This document shows, in pieces, positions 1-7,563 of a stretch of 49,094 nt of DNA. The first letter of the stretch is position 1; each line of letters starts with the position of its first letter. This DNA is from Pseudonocardia kujensis. Its GTDB lineage: Bacteria > Actinomycetota > Actinomycetes > Mycobacteriales > Pseudonocardiaceae. Where the stretch lies: assembly GCF_021283305.1 (NCBI RefSeq), contig NZ_JAJSOK010000058.1, positions 1 through 49,094 on the forward strand, written 5' to 3'. The notes under the pieces are model-generated. The model had not been told where the DNA came from, did no database searches, and saw only the letters and a program-made list of their open reading frames with translations. The position numbers and the translations under genes are program-made.

Positions 1-23
1 CTGAGAGTCCGAGGTGACGTGAC

Positions 24-1058
24 GTGACGCAGTCCGACCGCAGGCGTAGGCGGCCGACGATGAAGGACGTGGCCGAGCACGCCCGGGTGTCTGTGAGCAC
101 GGTGAGCTATGTGCTCAACGACTCCGGCCCGGTCGCCCCGGAGCGGCGGGACCGGGTGCTCGATGCCGTGCGGATCCTCGAGTACTCGCCCAACGAGTCC
201 GCCCGCAACCTCAAGCGGCGCGGCGCGGCGACGATCGGGATGATCGTGCCCGAGTTGACCAACCAGTTCTTCGCGATGGTCACCGAGGGCGTGCAGCGGG
301 CCGCCTCGGCTCGGGACGTCCTGGTGGTCTTGGTGGTGCCGGACGCGTCCGAGCTGCCGGAGGAGAAGCAGGCACAGCTCCTGCGCAGCCAGCGCATCGA
401 CGGCGTGATCTACCTGTCCGGGACCGGCTCGATGCCGGCGTCGGTCTACGAGCTGGCGCGCTCCGGGCCGGTCGTGCTGGTCGACGAGCAGATCCCGGGC
501 CTGGACCTGCCCGCGGTGGTGTGCGAGGCGCGCAAGGGGGCGCGGGAGGTCGCGGCGCTCGTGATGGAGCAGGGGCATCGCCGGGTAGCTGTGATCGGGG
601 GGCCGCCCGGTCTGTGGACGGCCCAGCAGCGGCTGGCCGGGTACCGGGAGGCGTTCGCCGGGGCCGGGCTGGACCCCGACTCGGTGCCGGTGTTCGCCGG
701 GGACTATCGGCACGAGTCCGGACGCGAGCTCGCGGCGAAGGCTCTGGCCGCCGAGCCACGGCCGACCGCGCTGATCTGCATGAACGATCTGATGGCGATC
801 GGGGCGATGGAGCACTGTCGCGAGGCGGGGCTGCGGGTGCCGCAGGACGTGAGTGTCGTCGGCTTCGACGACCTCCCGGTCTCCGCGTTGCTCACGCCGC
901 GGTTGACCACCGTCCGTCAGCCCGCGCACGACATGGGCTTCCGGGCGGCGTCGGCTCTGTTTGACCTGCTGGAGAAGGGCGAGTCCGGCGCGATCGGCGA
1001 GCTCCCCGCCGTCGTCCAGGTGCGGGAGTCCGTGTGTCCACCGGCGGTGGACGGATGA
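24..1058 (+). CDS. LacI-family transcriptional repressor (first paralogue)
   Basis: A 344-residue LacI/GalR protein. The N-terminal helix-turn-helix spans about residues 12-32 (TMKDVAEHA...VSVSTVSYVLN) and is followed by the hinge and a periplasmic-binding-protein-like sugar domain to the C-terminus. The GTG start has GAGG 9 bases upstream. Its last codons overlap the ATG of a ribokinase fragment (ATGA), so the pair was a regulator-kinase operon. It is very similar over its full length to the LacI at 7560-8588, and the recognition helix is identical apart from V/I, so both probably bind the same operator. The effector is inferred to be ribose or a ribosyl compound from the gene context. Confidence 0.93.
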   Translation: MTQSDRRRRRPTMKDVAEHARVSVSTVSYVLNDSGPVAPERRDRVLDAVRILEYSPNESARNLKRRGAATIGMIVPELTNQFFAMVTEGVQRAASARDVLVVLVVPDASELPEEKQAQLLRSQRIDGVIYLSGTGSMPASVYELARSGPVVLVDEQIPGLDLPAVVCEARKGAREVAALVMEQGHRRVAVIGGPPGLWTAQQRLAGYREAFAGAGLDPDSVPVFAGDYRHESGRELAAKALAAEPRPTALICMNDLMAIGAMEHCREAGLRVPQDVSVVGFDDLPVSALLTPRLTTVRQPAHDMGFRAASALFDLLEKGESGAIGELPAVVQVRESVCPPAVDG

Positions 1059-1140
1059 CGCTCCGGGTGGTGGTGGTCGGCGCGGTGAACGTCGACCTCG
1101 TGGTGCACACCGACCGGCTGCCGGCGCCGGGGGAGACCGT
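1055..1140 (+). pseudogene. Ribokinase N-terminal fragment
   Basis: The first 29 or so codons match the start of the intact ribokinase at 6580-7563: a VVVVGAVNVDLVV strand followed by LPAPGETV. Homology stops abruptly near 1140, and the frame continues into unrelated sequence. The PfkB signatures and catalytic Asp are gone, so this is a 3'-deleted copy. It starts inside the LacI stop codon, the same arrangement as the intact pair. Confidence 0.8.
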
Positions 1141-1155
1141 TGCTCGTTCAGCTTC

Positions 1156-1169
1156 TAGAAACGTTTATG
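1156..1169 (+). promoter_or_regulatory. LacI-type operator
   Basis: TAGAAACGTTTATG matches the palindrome TAGAAACGTTTCTA at 12 of 14 positions. It lies 16 bases past the ribokinase break and just upstream of a decayed flavin-monooxygenase gene, so it probably belonged to that gene's promoter before the deletion. Confidence 0.55.
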
Positions 1170-1189
1170 CCTCCCGTTGTCGAGGGGAG

Positions 1190-1500
1190 ATGACGTGGCA
1201 CTCGAGTTCTGAGCGACGACGCACCCTTCTTCTGCCCGGGCAAGGCCGTCCCCGGGGTGAGCTCCTGCAGGACACGCCGGACATTGTCGACGCTGCGAGC
1301 GGCTCGGCTCTGAGGGCGTCGAGATCACCGAGAACGTGTTCCAGAACTACGTCGTGAACCCCAGCGCCCTGGCCTTCGCGGCGCTCGCGGCGGCGCGCAT
1401 CACGCGGCTGCGGATCCTGCCGGGCGTGGAGGCGGTGGCCACGTGCCACCGCCCCTGTGAGCGATTCAGTGGGACGCTGATCGTCCTGGCGCGGCCGGGT
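1190..1500 (+). pseudogene. Decayed LLM-class flavin monooxygenase fragment
   Basis: Across several frames the sequence resembles the N-terminal third of luciferase-like monooxygenases: a DIVDAA helix, an EGVEITENVFQNY stretch (equivalent to the E-H-H-x-Q region), NPSALAFAALAAARITRL, and a CHRPxR segment matching the usual H-x-P-V-R. At least two frameshifts separate these pieces and no full frame survives. GAGGGGAG precedes a possible old start near 1190-1196. The stretch from 1500 to 1774 shows nothing I can assign. Confidence 0.45.
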
Positions 1501-1774
1501 ACTCGCTCTCGACGGTGGCCGCACAACTCGTGAGCAGGGTGAGGGCATCCGCGGAGGAGCTTCCCGGGCTCGACGTACACGGCCACGTCGAGCCCGGCGG
1601 AAAGCGACATCGTCGCGCCAGCGATCTCGATGTCGCCGACACGGCCTGGTGGAAGCGCTGGGACTGCCCAGGGTTCGGTTGCCGCCTGGCCTGTGAGGAC
1701 GTGCTCCTCGCTGAAAGGACCGACATGGCGCCAAGCCGTCCCGAAGGAGTTCCGCCGTGACGTGATCGCAGTTG

Positions 1775-2359
1775 CTATTCCACCGGCTTCCAGCGCTGGT
1801 CATCCAGTGGCTCCCAACGACGAAGTGCGTCAAGTAGCGTCTCGGGCTCGACTCCGTCGAGAACGAGGCTTCGATCGGCTGGACGGATGAATCCCTCACC
1901 TACGGCGTGGTCGAGAAATTCGAGGAACTTCTGGTAGTAACTGGCTGTGTTGAGTAGGCCTGTCGGCTTGGTGTGCAGTCCGAGCTGTGACCAGGTCAGA
2001 GCCTCGGCGAACTCCTCGAGTGTGCCTAACCCACCCGGTAGCGCCACGAAGCCGTCAGAGAGTTCCACCATCTTTGCTTTACGTTCATGCATGGACTCGA
2101 CGACGTGCAGCTCGGTGAGGCCTGTGTGGGCGATCTCCTCACCGACCTGGTGCTCGGGAATGACTCCGATCGCTGATCCGCCGGCGTCGAGGACGGCATC
2201 GGCGAGCACGCCCATTGTTCCAACGCTGGCGCCGCCGTACACGAGCGTGACGCGCTCTTTCGCGAGGAGGCGTCCCAGCTCTCGTGCGGCGTGGACATAA
2301 CCGCTTGCCCTGCCGGTGTTCGATCCGCAGAACACACACAGGCTGTTGATCGCTACCAT
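1775..2359 (-). CDS. LOG-family nucleoside 5'-monophosphate phosphoribohydrolase
   Basis: A 194-residue lysine-decarboxylase-like/LOG protein. It has an FCGSNTG start, YGGASVGTMG (nucleotide-binding loop) and the family signature PGGLGTLEE near the middle. Family members cleave cytokinin-riboside or adenosine 5'-monophosphates to the free base and ribose 5-phosphate. The ATG at 2359 follows AAGGAG at good spacing; a longer frame upstream is not protein-like. The gene lies directly after the 3' remnant of a PRPP synthetase gene on the same strand. Ribose 5-phosphate is the substrate of that enzyme, so the position makes metabolic sense. It is probably intact. Confidence 0.88.
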   Translation of the reverse strand: MVAINSLCVFCGSNTGRASGYVHAARELGRLLAKERVTLVYGGASVGTMGVLADAVLDAGGSAIGVIPEHQVGEEIAHTGLTELHVVESMHERKAKMVELSDGFVALPGGLGTLEEFAEALTWSQLGLHTKPTGLLNTASYYQKFLEFLDHAVGEGFIRPADRSLVLDGVEPETLLDALRRWEPLDDQRWKPVE

Positions 2360-2419
2360 CTTCTCGCTCCTTCGGTGCCGCTTGCGTCCAGCAATGACTG
2401 GTGCTTGGTCATGGCCGTC

Positions 2420-2646
2420 CGGTGCAGGTTCGCCTTGGCCCCCATGACGGCATCGCCGGCTGCGCGCAGGGTCCCGGCGGTGTCGATGGTGATCGCGGTC
2501 CTGCCGCGCACGTCGTCGAGGCCGGCGAAGTGATCGACAAGCATCATCAGCGACGTCATGTGATCGGCGGGCCGGAAGGAGAACCCCCGCAGCTGGCCTG
2601 CAGGTCCGTCGCCAGAACCCGGTCGACTCCAGCATCCGGGGCCTAG
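2420..2646 (-). pseudogene. prs: PRPP synthetase, 3' part (split gene)
   Basis: The minus strand reads AGVDRVLATDLQA, then after a frameshift GQLRGFSFRPADH, and later GRTAITIDTAGTLRAAGDAVM. These match the Prs segments V-D-R-V-L-T-V-D-L-H-A, Q-I-Q-G-F and the PRPP loop (DDMIDTGGTL), the last with about three residues lost. Homology ends near 2420, so the C-terminal 60 or so residues are missing. It continues the N-terminal piece at 3498-3904; only about six residues are absent at the break. The segment between the pieces carries an SDR gene on the opposite strand. Confidence 0.72.
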
Positions 2647-2727
2647 AGTAAGTGGGGCACGGTCCCGCGAACCGGACGCACCCGCGAGGGTCCCGTCCAC
2701 CGCGGCCGGCACTGTAGGAGGTCGTCA

Positions 2728-3555
2728 ATGCCCGATGTGGCAGGTGTCCGGGTGCTCATCACCGGAGGGACGAGCGGTCTCGGCCTGGCGATGGCGCGGG
2801 GTCTCGTCAACAGCGGCGCCCGCGTGCTGGTCACGGGCCGTGACACGGACCGCGTACGCGGAGCGGTCTCCACCCTGTCCGGGTGCCCCGGTTCGATCGA
2901 CGGGATCGTCATGGACGTGCGCGACGAGGCGTCGGTGCGCCGCGGCGTCGACGAGGCGGTCCAGAGGCTGCGCGGGCTGGATGTCCTGGTGAACAACGCG
3001 GGCCTGGGGATGAGACACGTCAACCCCCGCTTCCTCAGCGAACCGCAGCCCTTCTGGGAGGTCGCCGCAGACGGCTTCCGGGAGGTCGTCGACACCAACC
3101 TCACGGGGTACTTCCTCGTCGCCCGCGCCGTTGCCCCCCGCTTCGTCGAGCAGGGCCACGGCAAGATCATCAACATCTCGATGAACCACGAGACCATGCG
3201 GCGCAGGGGCTTCGTCCCGTACGGGCCGTCCCGCGCCGGGGCCGAGTCGCTGTCCGCGATCATGGCTGCGGACCTCGCCGACCACGGTGTCACCGTCAAC
3301 ATGCTGCTGCCCGGTGGCGCGACGGTCACCGGGATGATCCCCGACGACGTCCCCGCGGCGGTCCGTGACGCCCTGCTGGACCCGGCGATCATGGAGGAAC
3401 CCGTTCGCTGGCTCTCCTCCGCGGACTCGGACGGCGTCTCCGGCGAGCGGGTGGTGGCCACCGAGTTCGACGCGTGGCTCAAGGACCACCTCCGCGCGAC
3501 CAGGCGGACAGAGATCGGCTCGCGAGGCGCGGACTTCTCGTCCTGGCGGGAGTAG
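2728..3555 (+). CDS. SDR-family oxidoreductase inserted in prs
   Basis: A 275-residue short-chain dehydrogenase. The cofactor loop TGGTSGLG is at residues 12-19, VNNAG near 88-92, and an active-site Ser near 151. The catalytic tetrad position normally held by Lys is Arg: Tyr165 is followed by Gly-Pro-Ser-Arg169, so the motif is YxxxR, not YxxxK. The ATG has AGGAGG at about 7 bases. The last 18 or so codons (from about 3499) run through the reverse complement of the prs fragment, so the native C-terminus was lost or extended at the junction. The substrate is unknown. It may be active, or impaired by the Lys-to-Arg change. Confidence 0.85.
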   Translation: MPDVAGVRVLITGGTSGLGLAMARGLVNSGARVLVTGRDTDRVRGAVSTLSGCPGSIDGIVMDVRDEASVRRGVDEAVQRLRGLDVLVNNAGLGMRHVNPRFLSEPQPFWEVAADGFREVVDTNLTGYFLVARAVAPRFVEQGHGKIINISMNHETMRRRGFVPYGPSRAGAESLSAIMAADLADHGVTVNMLLPGGATVTGMIPDDVPAAVRDALLDPAIMEEPVRWLSSADSDGVSGERVVATEFDAWLKDHLRATRRTEIGSRGADFSSWRE

Positions 3556-3904
3556 CCGTACCAGGGGGTGACGGCGATGACCCGGCGGGCGCCGGCGCCC
3601 ACTGCCGCGTCGATCATCACCAGCAGCTCCAGCAGAGCGTCGGTGGCGTTGACGCCCGTGGCCGGGTTGCCGCACACGGGTCGGATGATGAAGACGTCCG
3701 TGTCCGGATGGAGCCGTCGAAGCGATAGACCTCGTCGGTGGAGAAGGTCTTCACGGCGACGGGCCCGGGCTCGACGCCCCGCGGGTGGGTGATCGCCGTG
3801 GCCAAGCCGGGATTGGCGCGCTCGGAGAACAACATCAGGCGCTTGTCGTGACCCAGGCGCATGCTCGTGGCGGCAGGGGGATCGACGGAGGTGCCAGCGG
3901 TCAT
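3498..3904 (-). pseudogene. prs: PRPP synthetase, 5' part (split and frameshifted gene)
   Basis: Starts with ATG overlapping the stop of the HAD gene (ATGA). The first 67 codons give KRLMLFSERANPGLA and VKTFSTDEVYRFDGSIR. A frameshift near 3703 follows, then TDVFIIRPVCGNPATG, LVMIDAAVGAGARR, PWYGYSRQDEK and REPISVRLVA, all in the order found in ribose-phosphate pyrophosphokinase. Homology stops at about 3498, where SDR sequence begins on the other strand. The enzyme would have made PRPP from ribose 5-phosphate and ATP, the co-substrate of the NAMPT encoded upstream. As it stands it cannot make a functional protein. Confidence 0.82.
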
Positions 3905-4560
3905 TGCGCGTACTCGCAGGGGGTGGTCGCGCCGTCGAGAAGCTGGCGGCCCAGGGCGTAGGCGCCGCGGATGTCGTCGCCGGTGAAGCACACGGCCGCG
4001 CGTTCGCGCAGGGCCGCGCTGCAGTTCACCCCCACCGTGTGGGGGAGGTGCTCGAACAGCAGCGTGTCCGAGGTCGAGTCGCCGTAGGCCACACACTCCT
4101 GCTCGGTGAGCCCGAACTCCTCGAGCAGACCCAGGGTGATGTCGACCTTGTGCTGAAGAGTCAGCAGCCGACCCTGATGTGTGGGACCGCCGGGGACGAT
4201 GTCCGAGCCGAAGGTTCGGTGGGCACCCCAGCCCTCCAACCGGCGCACGAAGAAGTGCGGGGACTGCGAGACGACCGCGACGTACTCACCTCGGTCGCGG
4301 ATGTCGGCGAACACTTCGCGCACGCCGTCGATCCAAGCCGACGCGGCGAACGCAGCGTCGATCTCCTCCTCGCTGACGTCGGCCCACAGCGGAAGCATCT
4401 GCTCCCAGAAGGCGACGTCGCTGATCTCGCCGCGAACCCACGCACGTTCGATCCGGTCGGCGGCCTCGAACGTGCCGAGGTGCCTGGCCAGCTCGACCGA
4501 GGCAGCGCCCCGGAGAAGCGTTCCGTCCATGTCGAAGACGTGCAGGTGAGTGGCGGCCAT
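3901..4560 (-). CDS. HAD-superfamily (SerB-like) phosphatase
   Basis: A 219-residue HAD-IB phosphatase. Motif I is DMDGT (residues 10-14, nucleophile plus acid/base Asp), motif II is the Ser in VVSQS (near 98), motif III is Lys in LQHK, and motif IV is GDSTSD. Length and motifs fit small-molecule phosphatases such as phosphoserine phosphatase. It sits between the NAMPT gene and prs on the same strand and overlaps the prs start. A role in dephosphorylating a nucleotide or sugar phosphate of the salvage pathway is therefore more likely than serine synthesis (inference). ATG at 4560 has GGAG about 10 bases upstream. Confidence 0.88.
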   Translation of the reverse strand: MAATHLHVFDMDGTLLRGAASVELARHLGTFEAADRIERAWVRGEISDVAFWEQMLPLWADVSEEEIDAAFAASAWIDGVREVFADIRDRGEYVAVVSQSPHFFVRRLEGWGAHRTFGSDIVPGGPTHQGRLLTLQHKVDITLGLLEEFGLTEQECVAYGDSTSDTLLFEHLPHTVGVNCSAALRERAAVCFTGDDIRGAYALGRQLLDGATTPCEYAQ

Positions 4561-4586
4561 CGGGTGTGAGGTCTCCTATCCGGGGT

Positions 4587-4625
4587 GGTGCCGTCGTGGC
4601 CCGGGGGGTACGCCACGACGGCACC
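4587..4625 (-). terminator. Strong hairpin between NAMPT and HAD genes
   Basis: GGTGCCGTCGTGGC (4587-4600) pairs perfectly with 4612-4625: a 14-bp stem with an 11-base loop, just after the NAMPT stop. There is no U-tract, as is common for actinobacterial terminators. Since HAD and prs follow on the same strand, it may attenuate or process the operon mRNA and not end it. Confidence 0.6.
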
Positions 4626-4661
4626 TCGACCTGCGGTGGTTCGCACCGCAGAGGGCCTTGG

Positions 4662-6122
4662 TCAGGGCCGGGCGGTCACGGCCGTCTCGTCGGACACGGT
4701 GCGCATCTGCCCGACGTGCTCGATGTAGTAGGACTCGGGGACCTCGCGCTCGGCGTGGGCGATCAGCTCGGTGAAGTCCCATTTCTTGAGCAGCTTGCCG
4801 TTGCGGAACACCGGCTGCAGCACGTTCTCCGACTCGGGGATCGAACCCTTCGGCACAGTGGTGTACACGCCGTCCTCGTACTTGAGGGCGAGCCGGCCCT
4901 TCTTCGACGCCTTGAACGAGGCGCCGGTCGGCGACTTGGCGATGTCGCGCCACTCGCCGTTCACGCACACCGCGGACGCCTTCTGGCCGAAGTTCATCGT
5001 GTCGCGGTTCCAGTGCTGCAGCAGGCCACCGCCCATGCCGAAGACCGCGTTGTCGGCGGCCAGGCCTCGGCGCTCGAGCTCCATGTAGACCTGCGGGAGG
5101 CTGTGGAAGTTCACGCCGTCGCCCTGCACGACCCGAATGAACGGGGGCAGGACCTTGAAGCCCTTGGAGTTGACCTCGTAGCCGAAGGCGTCCATGAGCC
5201 ACTCGGTGGTGTCGGCGGTGACCTGGACGATGTCGCCGGAGTCGGGGCGGATGCCCACGAGGCCGGGGAAGTTCTGGATCTGCTCCTTGAGCTCGATCCC
5301 GATGATCTTCTTGACGCAGTTCTCGTGGTCGTAGGTGTCGGTGAGCAGCAGCGCGACGCCCTCGGGGGCGTACACGTCGAGCATGTTGCGCAGGGCGTCG
5401 ACCTCGTGCTCGCGGCCCCAGGCGCAGAAGCCGGCGTGCTCGGAGTTCGGTCCGGAGTTGGAGACCTTGCCGGCGTTGTAGAAGCGCTTCGCGGCGAGGA
5501 TGCCCGGCACCGTGTCGGACTGGTCGAAGTTGACCAGGTGCGCCAGGCCGCCGAGGGCCGCGGACTGCTGGGAGCTGACCCCGCGGGCACCGTAGTCGTG
5601 CAGGATGTTGCGGATCAGCTGCGGGTTGTCCGAGGTCCGTGCGAGCGCCTCCCTGATCACCATCTTGGACAGCCAACTGACCGTACCGATCGTGCTCGGG
5701 TACCAGACCGCCCGCAGCAGCGCGGTCTCGAAGAAGCTGGTGGCCCAGAAGTACTTCGGGTCGGTGTTGATCACCTGGACGAGCACGTTGCGGGCCGGGA
5801 GGACCGTGCCCTCGGGGACGGCCTCGATCTCGACGGGCAGGAAGCCGTCGTGGTCGTTGAGGATGCCCAGCCAGTTCTCACGGTTGAAGTGCATCCCCTG
5901 CTCGCGGACGACGAACTCGGCTTCGTCGATGTCCTCGAGGGTGATCGGGCGCATCAGGTACTCCCGCAGGAACGCCTGAAGGCCGACGAACTGCACGACC
6001 GGCCACTCGCCACCACGCGACTCGATGTAGCTCGAGACGTACTCGGTGCCCGGGGGGTAGAGCGGGTAGTGGCAGTGCTTGTAGTTGTCGGTGTTGATGA
6101 TCAGGTTGTCGAGGTAGCCCAT
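4662..6122 (-). CDS. nadV: Nicotinamide phosphoribosyltransferase (NAMPT/NadV)
   Basis: A 486-residue type II phosphoribosyltransferase making NMN from nicotinamide and PRPP. It aligns along its length with NAMPT: NTDNYKHCHYPLYPPGTEY at the N-terminus, RGVSSQQSA, the substrate Asp in VNFDQSDTV, the phosphohistidine in NSEHAGFCAWG, IRPDSGD (PRPP site), VIQGDGV-like VVQGDGV, and MGGGLLQHWNRD. I chose ATG 6122 because GGAAGG lies 10 bases upstream; a GTG at 6134 in the same frame abuts that site. It heads a minus-strand unit NAMPT-HAD-prs. A promoter with a LacI-type operator inside it lies at 6285-6312. Confidence 0.95.
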   Translation of the reverse strand: MGYLDNLIINTDNYKHCHYPLYPPGTEYVSSYIESRGGEWPVVQFVGLQAFLREYLMRPITLEDIDEAEFVVREQGMHFNRENWLGILNDHDGFLPVEIEAVPEGTVLPARNVLVQVINTDPKYFWATSFFETALLRAVWYPSTIGTVSWLSKMVIREALARTSDNPQLIRNILHDYGARGVSSQQSAALGGLAHLVNFDQSDTVPGILAAKRFYNAGKVSNSGPNSEHAGFCAWGREHEVDALRNMLDVYAPEGVALLLTDTYDHENCVKKIIGIELKEQIQNFPGLVGIRPDSGDIVQVTADTTEWLMDAFGYEVNSKGFKVLPPFIRVVQGDGVNFHSLPQVYMELERRGLAADNAVFGMGGGLLQHWNRDTMNFGQKASAVCVNGEWRDIAKSPTGASFKASKKGRLALKYEDGVYTTVPKGSIPESENVLQPVFRNGKLLKKWDFTELIAHAEREVPESYYIEHVGQMRTVSDETAVTARP

Positions 6123-6284
6123 CGGCTCGTTCACCTTCCACGAGAGTCGTTTCTACCGACCTGCCGCGTTTGCCGGAGCCGGCACGGGCGGGCATGGGGT
6201 GCGTGAAACCGAGGTTCTACGCGGACATGCACCCTTGCGCATCCGCCTGGCTGGTCACCAGAGGTCGGCCTTCCCAGCAACAAG

Positions 6285-6312
6285 ATTTTAACGTTTCTAC
6301 TGTGACCGTCAA
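6285..6312 (-). promoter_or_regulatory. NAMPT promoter with embedded LacI-type operator
   Basis: On the minus strand: TTGACG (6312-6307), 16-base spacer, TAAAAT (6290-6285). The operator-like TAGAAACGTTAAAA (6299-6286) fills the end of the spacer and overlaps the -10 box, a position suited to repression. One half-site is perfect and the other is weak. It is about 160 bases upstream of the NAMPT start. Confidence 0.6.
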
Positions 6313-6523
6313 CGCACCTCGGCCCAGATTGTGCGCCGTTCGGCGCACGAGCGGGCGCGCCTGGCCGACTCCGCCGAACCAGAGGCTGCCCCCTTCGTCG
6401 GAGCTTCCCGGCCTGCTCGACGCCCTGTTCGTCCCTTCCCGCTGCCGGGGCACGGTCGAGCCCCAGAGGCACAGGCCGGGGGAAGCGGGTCGGGCTGTCG
6501 GTTCGACACGCCCTCATCGGCAA

Positions 6524-6537
6524 TGCCATCGTTTCTA
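6524..6537. promoter_or_regulatory. Possible LacI operator half-site
   Basis: CATCGTTTCTAGG contains one good half-site (CGTTTCTA) with a poor partner. It is 230 bases upstream of the NAMPT operator and 40 bases past the ribokinase stop, so it could act as an auxiliary site for the NAMPT promoter. It may also be chance. Apart from these two sites, 6135-6579 shows no gene I can support. Confidence 0.3.
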
Positions 6538-6579
6538 GGCAGAAGCGGGTGTGCACGTGTGACAAGTCTTGAGGAGCGG

Positions 6580-7563
6580 TCAGCCCGAGGTCAGGAACGC
6601 GTCGACCGCCCGCGCTGCGGGCATGCCTCCACGAGCCCCTTCACTCCGCACGGACATCGCTGCGGCGGCGTTGGCACGACGTGCGGCCTCGGGAAGGGCG
6701 TGGCCGCTGGCGAGGCCCGCCGCAAGGACGCCGTTGAAGGTGTCGCCGGCGCCGGTGGTGTCCCGGACGATCACGTGATGGGGTAACAGGTGCTCGGTCT
6801 TCCCGTCGGGGGCGATCACGAGGACTCCGTCCCCACCGAGGGTCACCACCACCTCCGACCCGGTCAGCTCGGCCATCGCTCTGCCGCAGCCAAGGATCGC
6901 GGCGAAGCTCGGCCGCGCGGCCCCTGGAGCCTGCTCTGCCTGCTCGGCATGAACGGCGTGATCGACGCCCGCGGCCTCGGCGAGAGCCAGTAGCTCGCCG
7001 GCGTTGGGTGTGATCAGGGGGCCGAGCTTGAGCAAATCGGCCAGGTTGGGAATGACCGGTGCCGGGTTCAGGATGCAGCGGACGCCGGCAGTGTGAGCCG
7101 CGCGCACCGCGGCGGCGACCGCCTCGCCAGGGATCTCCGTGCTGACCAGCACGATGCCTGCCGTGGTCAACCGCCGGCCGAGGGCGTCGTGCACGTGAGC
7201 GGCGGTGACCTCGTTGTTGGCCCCGGCACCGACCGCGATCTGGTTCTCGCCGGTGTCGTTGACCACGATCAGCGCCGCTCCGGTCGGCGCGTCGGCGATG
7301 ATCTCGACATGGGTGACGTCGACGTGGTCGTCCTGCAGTTCCCGTAGCGCGGCAAGGCCCAGGTCGTCGTCGCCCACTGCCCCGACGTAGTACACCCGGC
7401 CGCCGGCCCGGGCAGCTGCCACAGCGGCGTTGGCGCCCTTACCGCCTCCGTGGCGGTGTACGCCTGGCCCGACCACGGTCTCGCCGGGCGCCGGAAGTCG
7501 TGGAGCAGCCACGACCAGATCGACGTTGACCGCGCCGATCACCACGACGTCGGTGCCGCTCAC
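6580..7563 (-). CDS. rbsK: Ribokinase (PfkB family)
   Basis: A 327-residue PfkB sugar kinase that phosphorylates ribose at O5 to give ribose 5-phosphate. It shows the N-terminal VVIGAVNVDLV strand, the first PfkB signature GGGKGANAAVAAARAGG (near 38-54), the cluster VVVTLGGDGVLV, and the second signature DTTGAGDTFNG containing the catalytic Asp. The GTG start overlaps the stop of the LacI gene (GTGA), so translation is likely coupled. It is the last gene of the four-gene unit cupin, GATase1-like, LacI, ribokinase. Its product feeds PRPP synthesis, in line with the neighbouring NAMPT/prs operon. Confidence 0.93.
   Translation of the reverse strand: MSGTDVVVIGAVNVDLVVAAPRLPAPGETVVGPGVHRHGGGKGANAAVAAARAGGRVYYVGAVGDDDLGLAALRELQDDHVDVTHVEIIADAPTGAALIVVNDTGENQIAVGAGANNEVTAAHVHDALGRRLTTAGIVLVSTEIPGEAVAAAVRAAHTAGVRCILNPAPVIPNLADLLKLGPLITPNAGELLALAEAAGVDHAVHAEQAEQAPGAARPSFAAILGCGRAMAELTGSEVVVTLGGDGVLVIAPDGKTEHLLPHHVIVRDTTGAGDTFNGVLAAGLASGHALPEAARRANAAAAMSVRSEGARGGMPAARAVDAFLTSG

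Noticed and set aside
1775..2728. A 317-codon version of the LOG gene
   Set aside because: The first 120 or so codons read prs remnant sequence out of frame; the ATG at 2359 has a good ribosome site and the family's N-terminus.
4566..6206. A 546-codon open frame on the plus strand
   Set aside because: It is the exact antisense of the NAMPT gene; its length comes from high third-position GC. It has no family resemblance.
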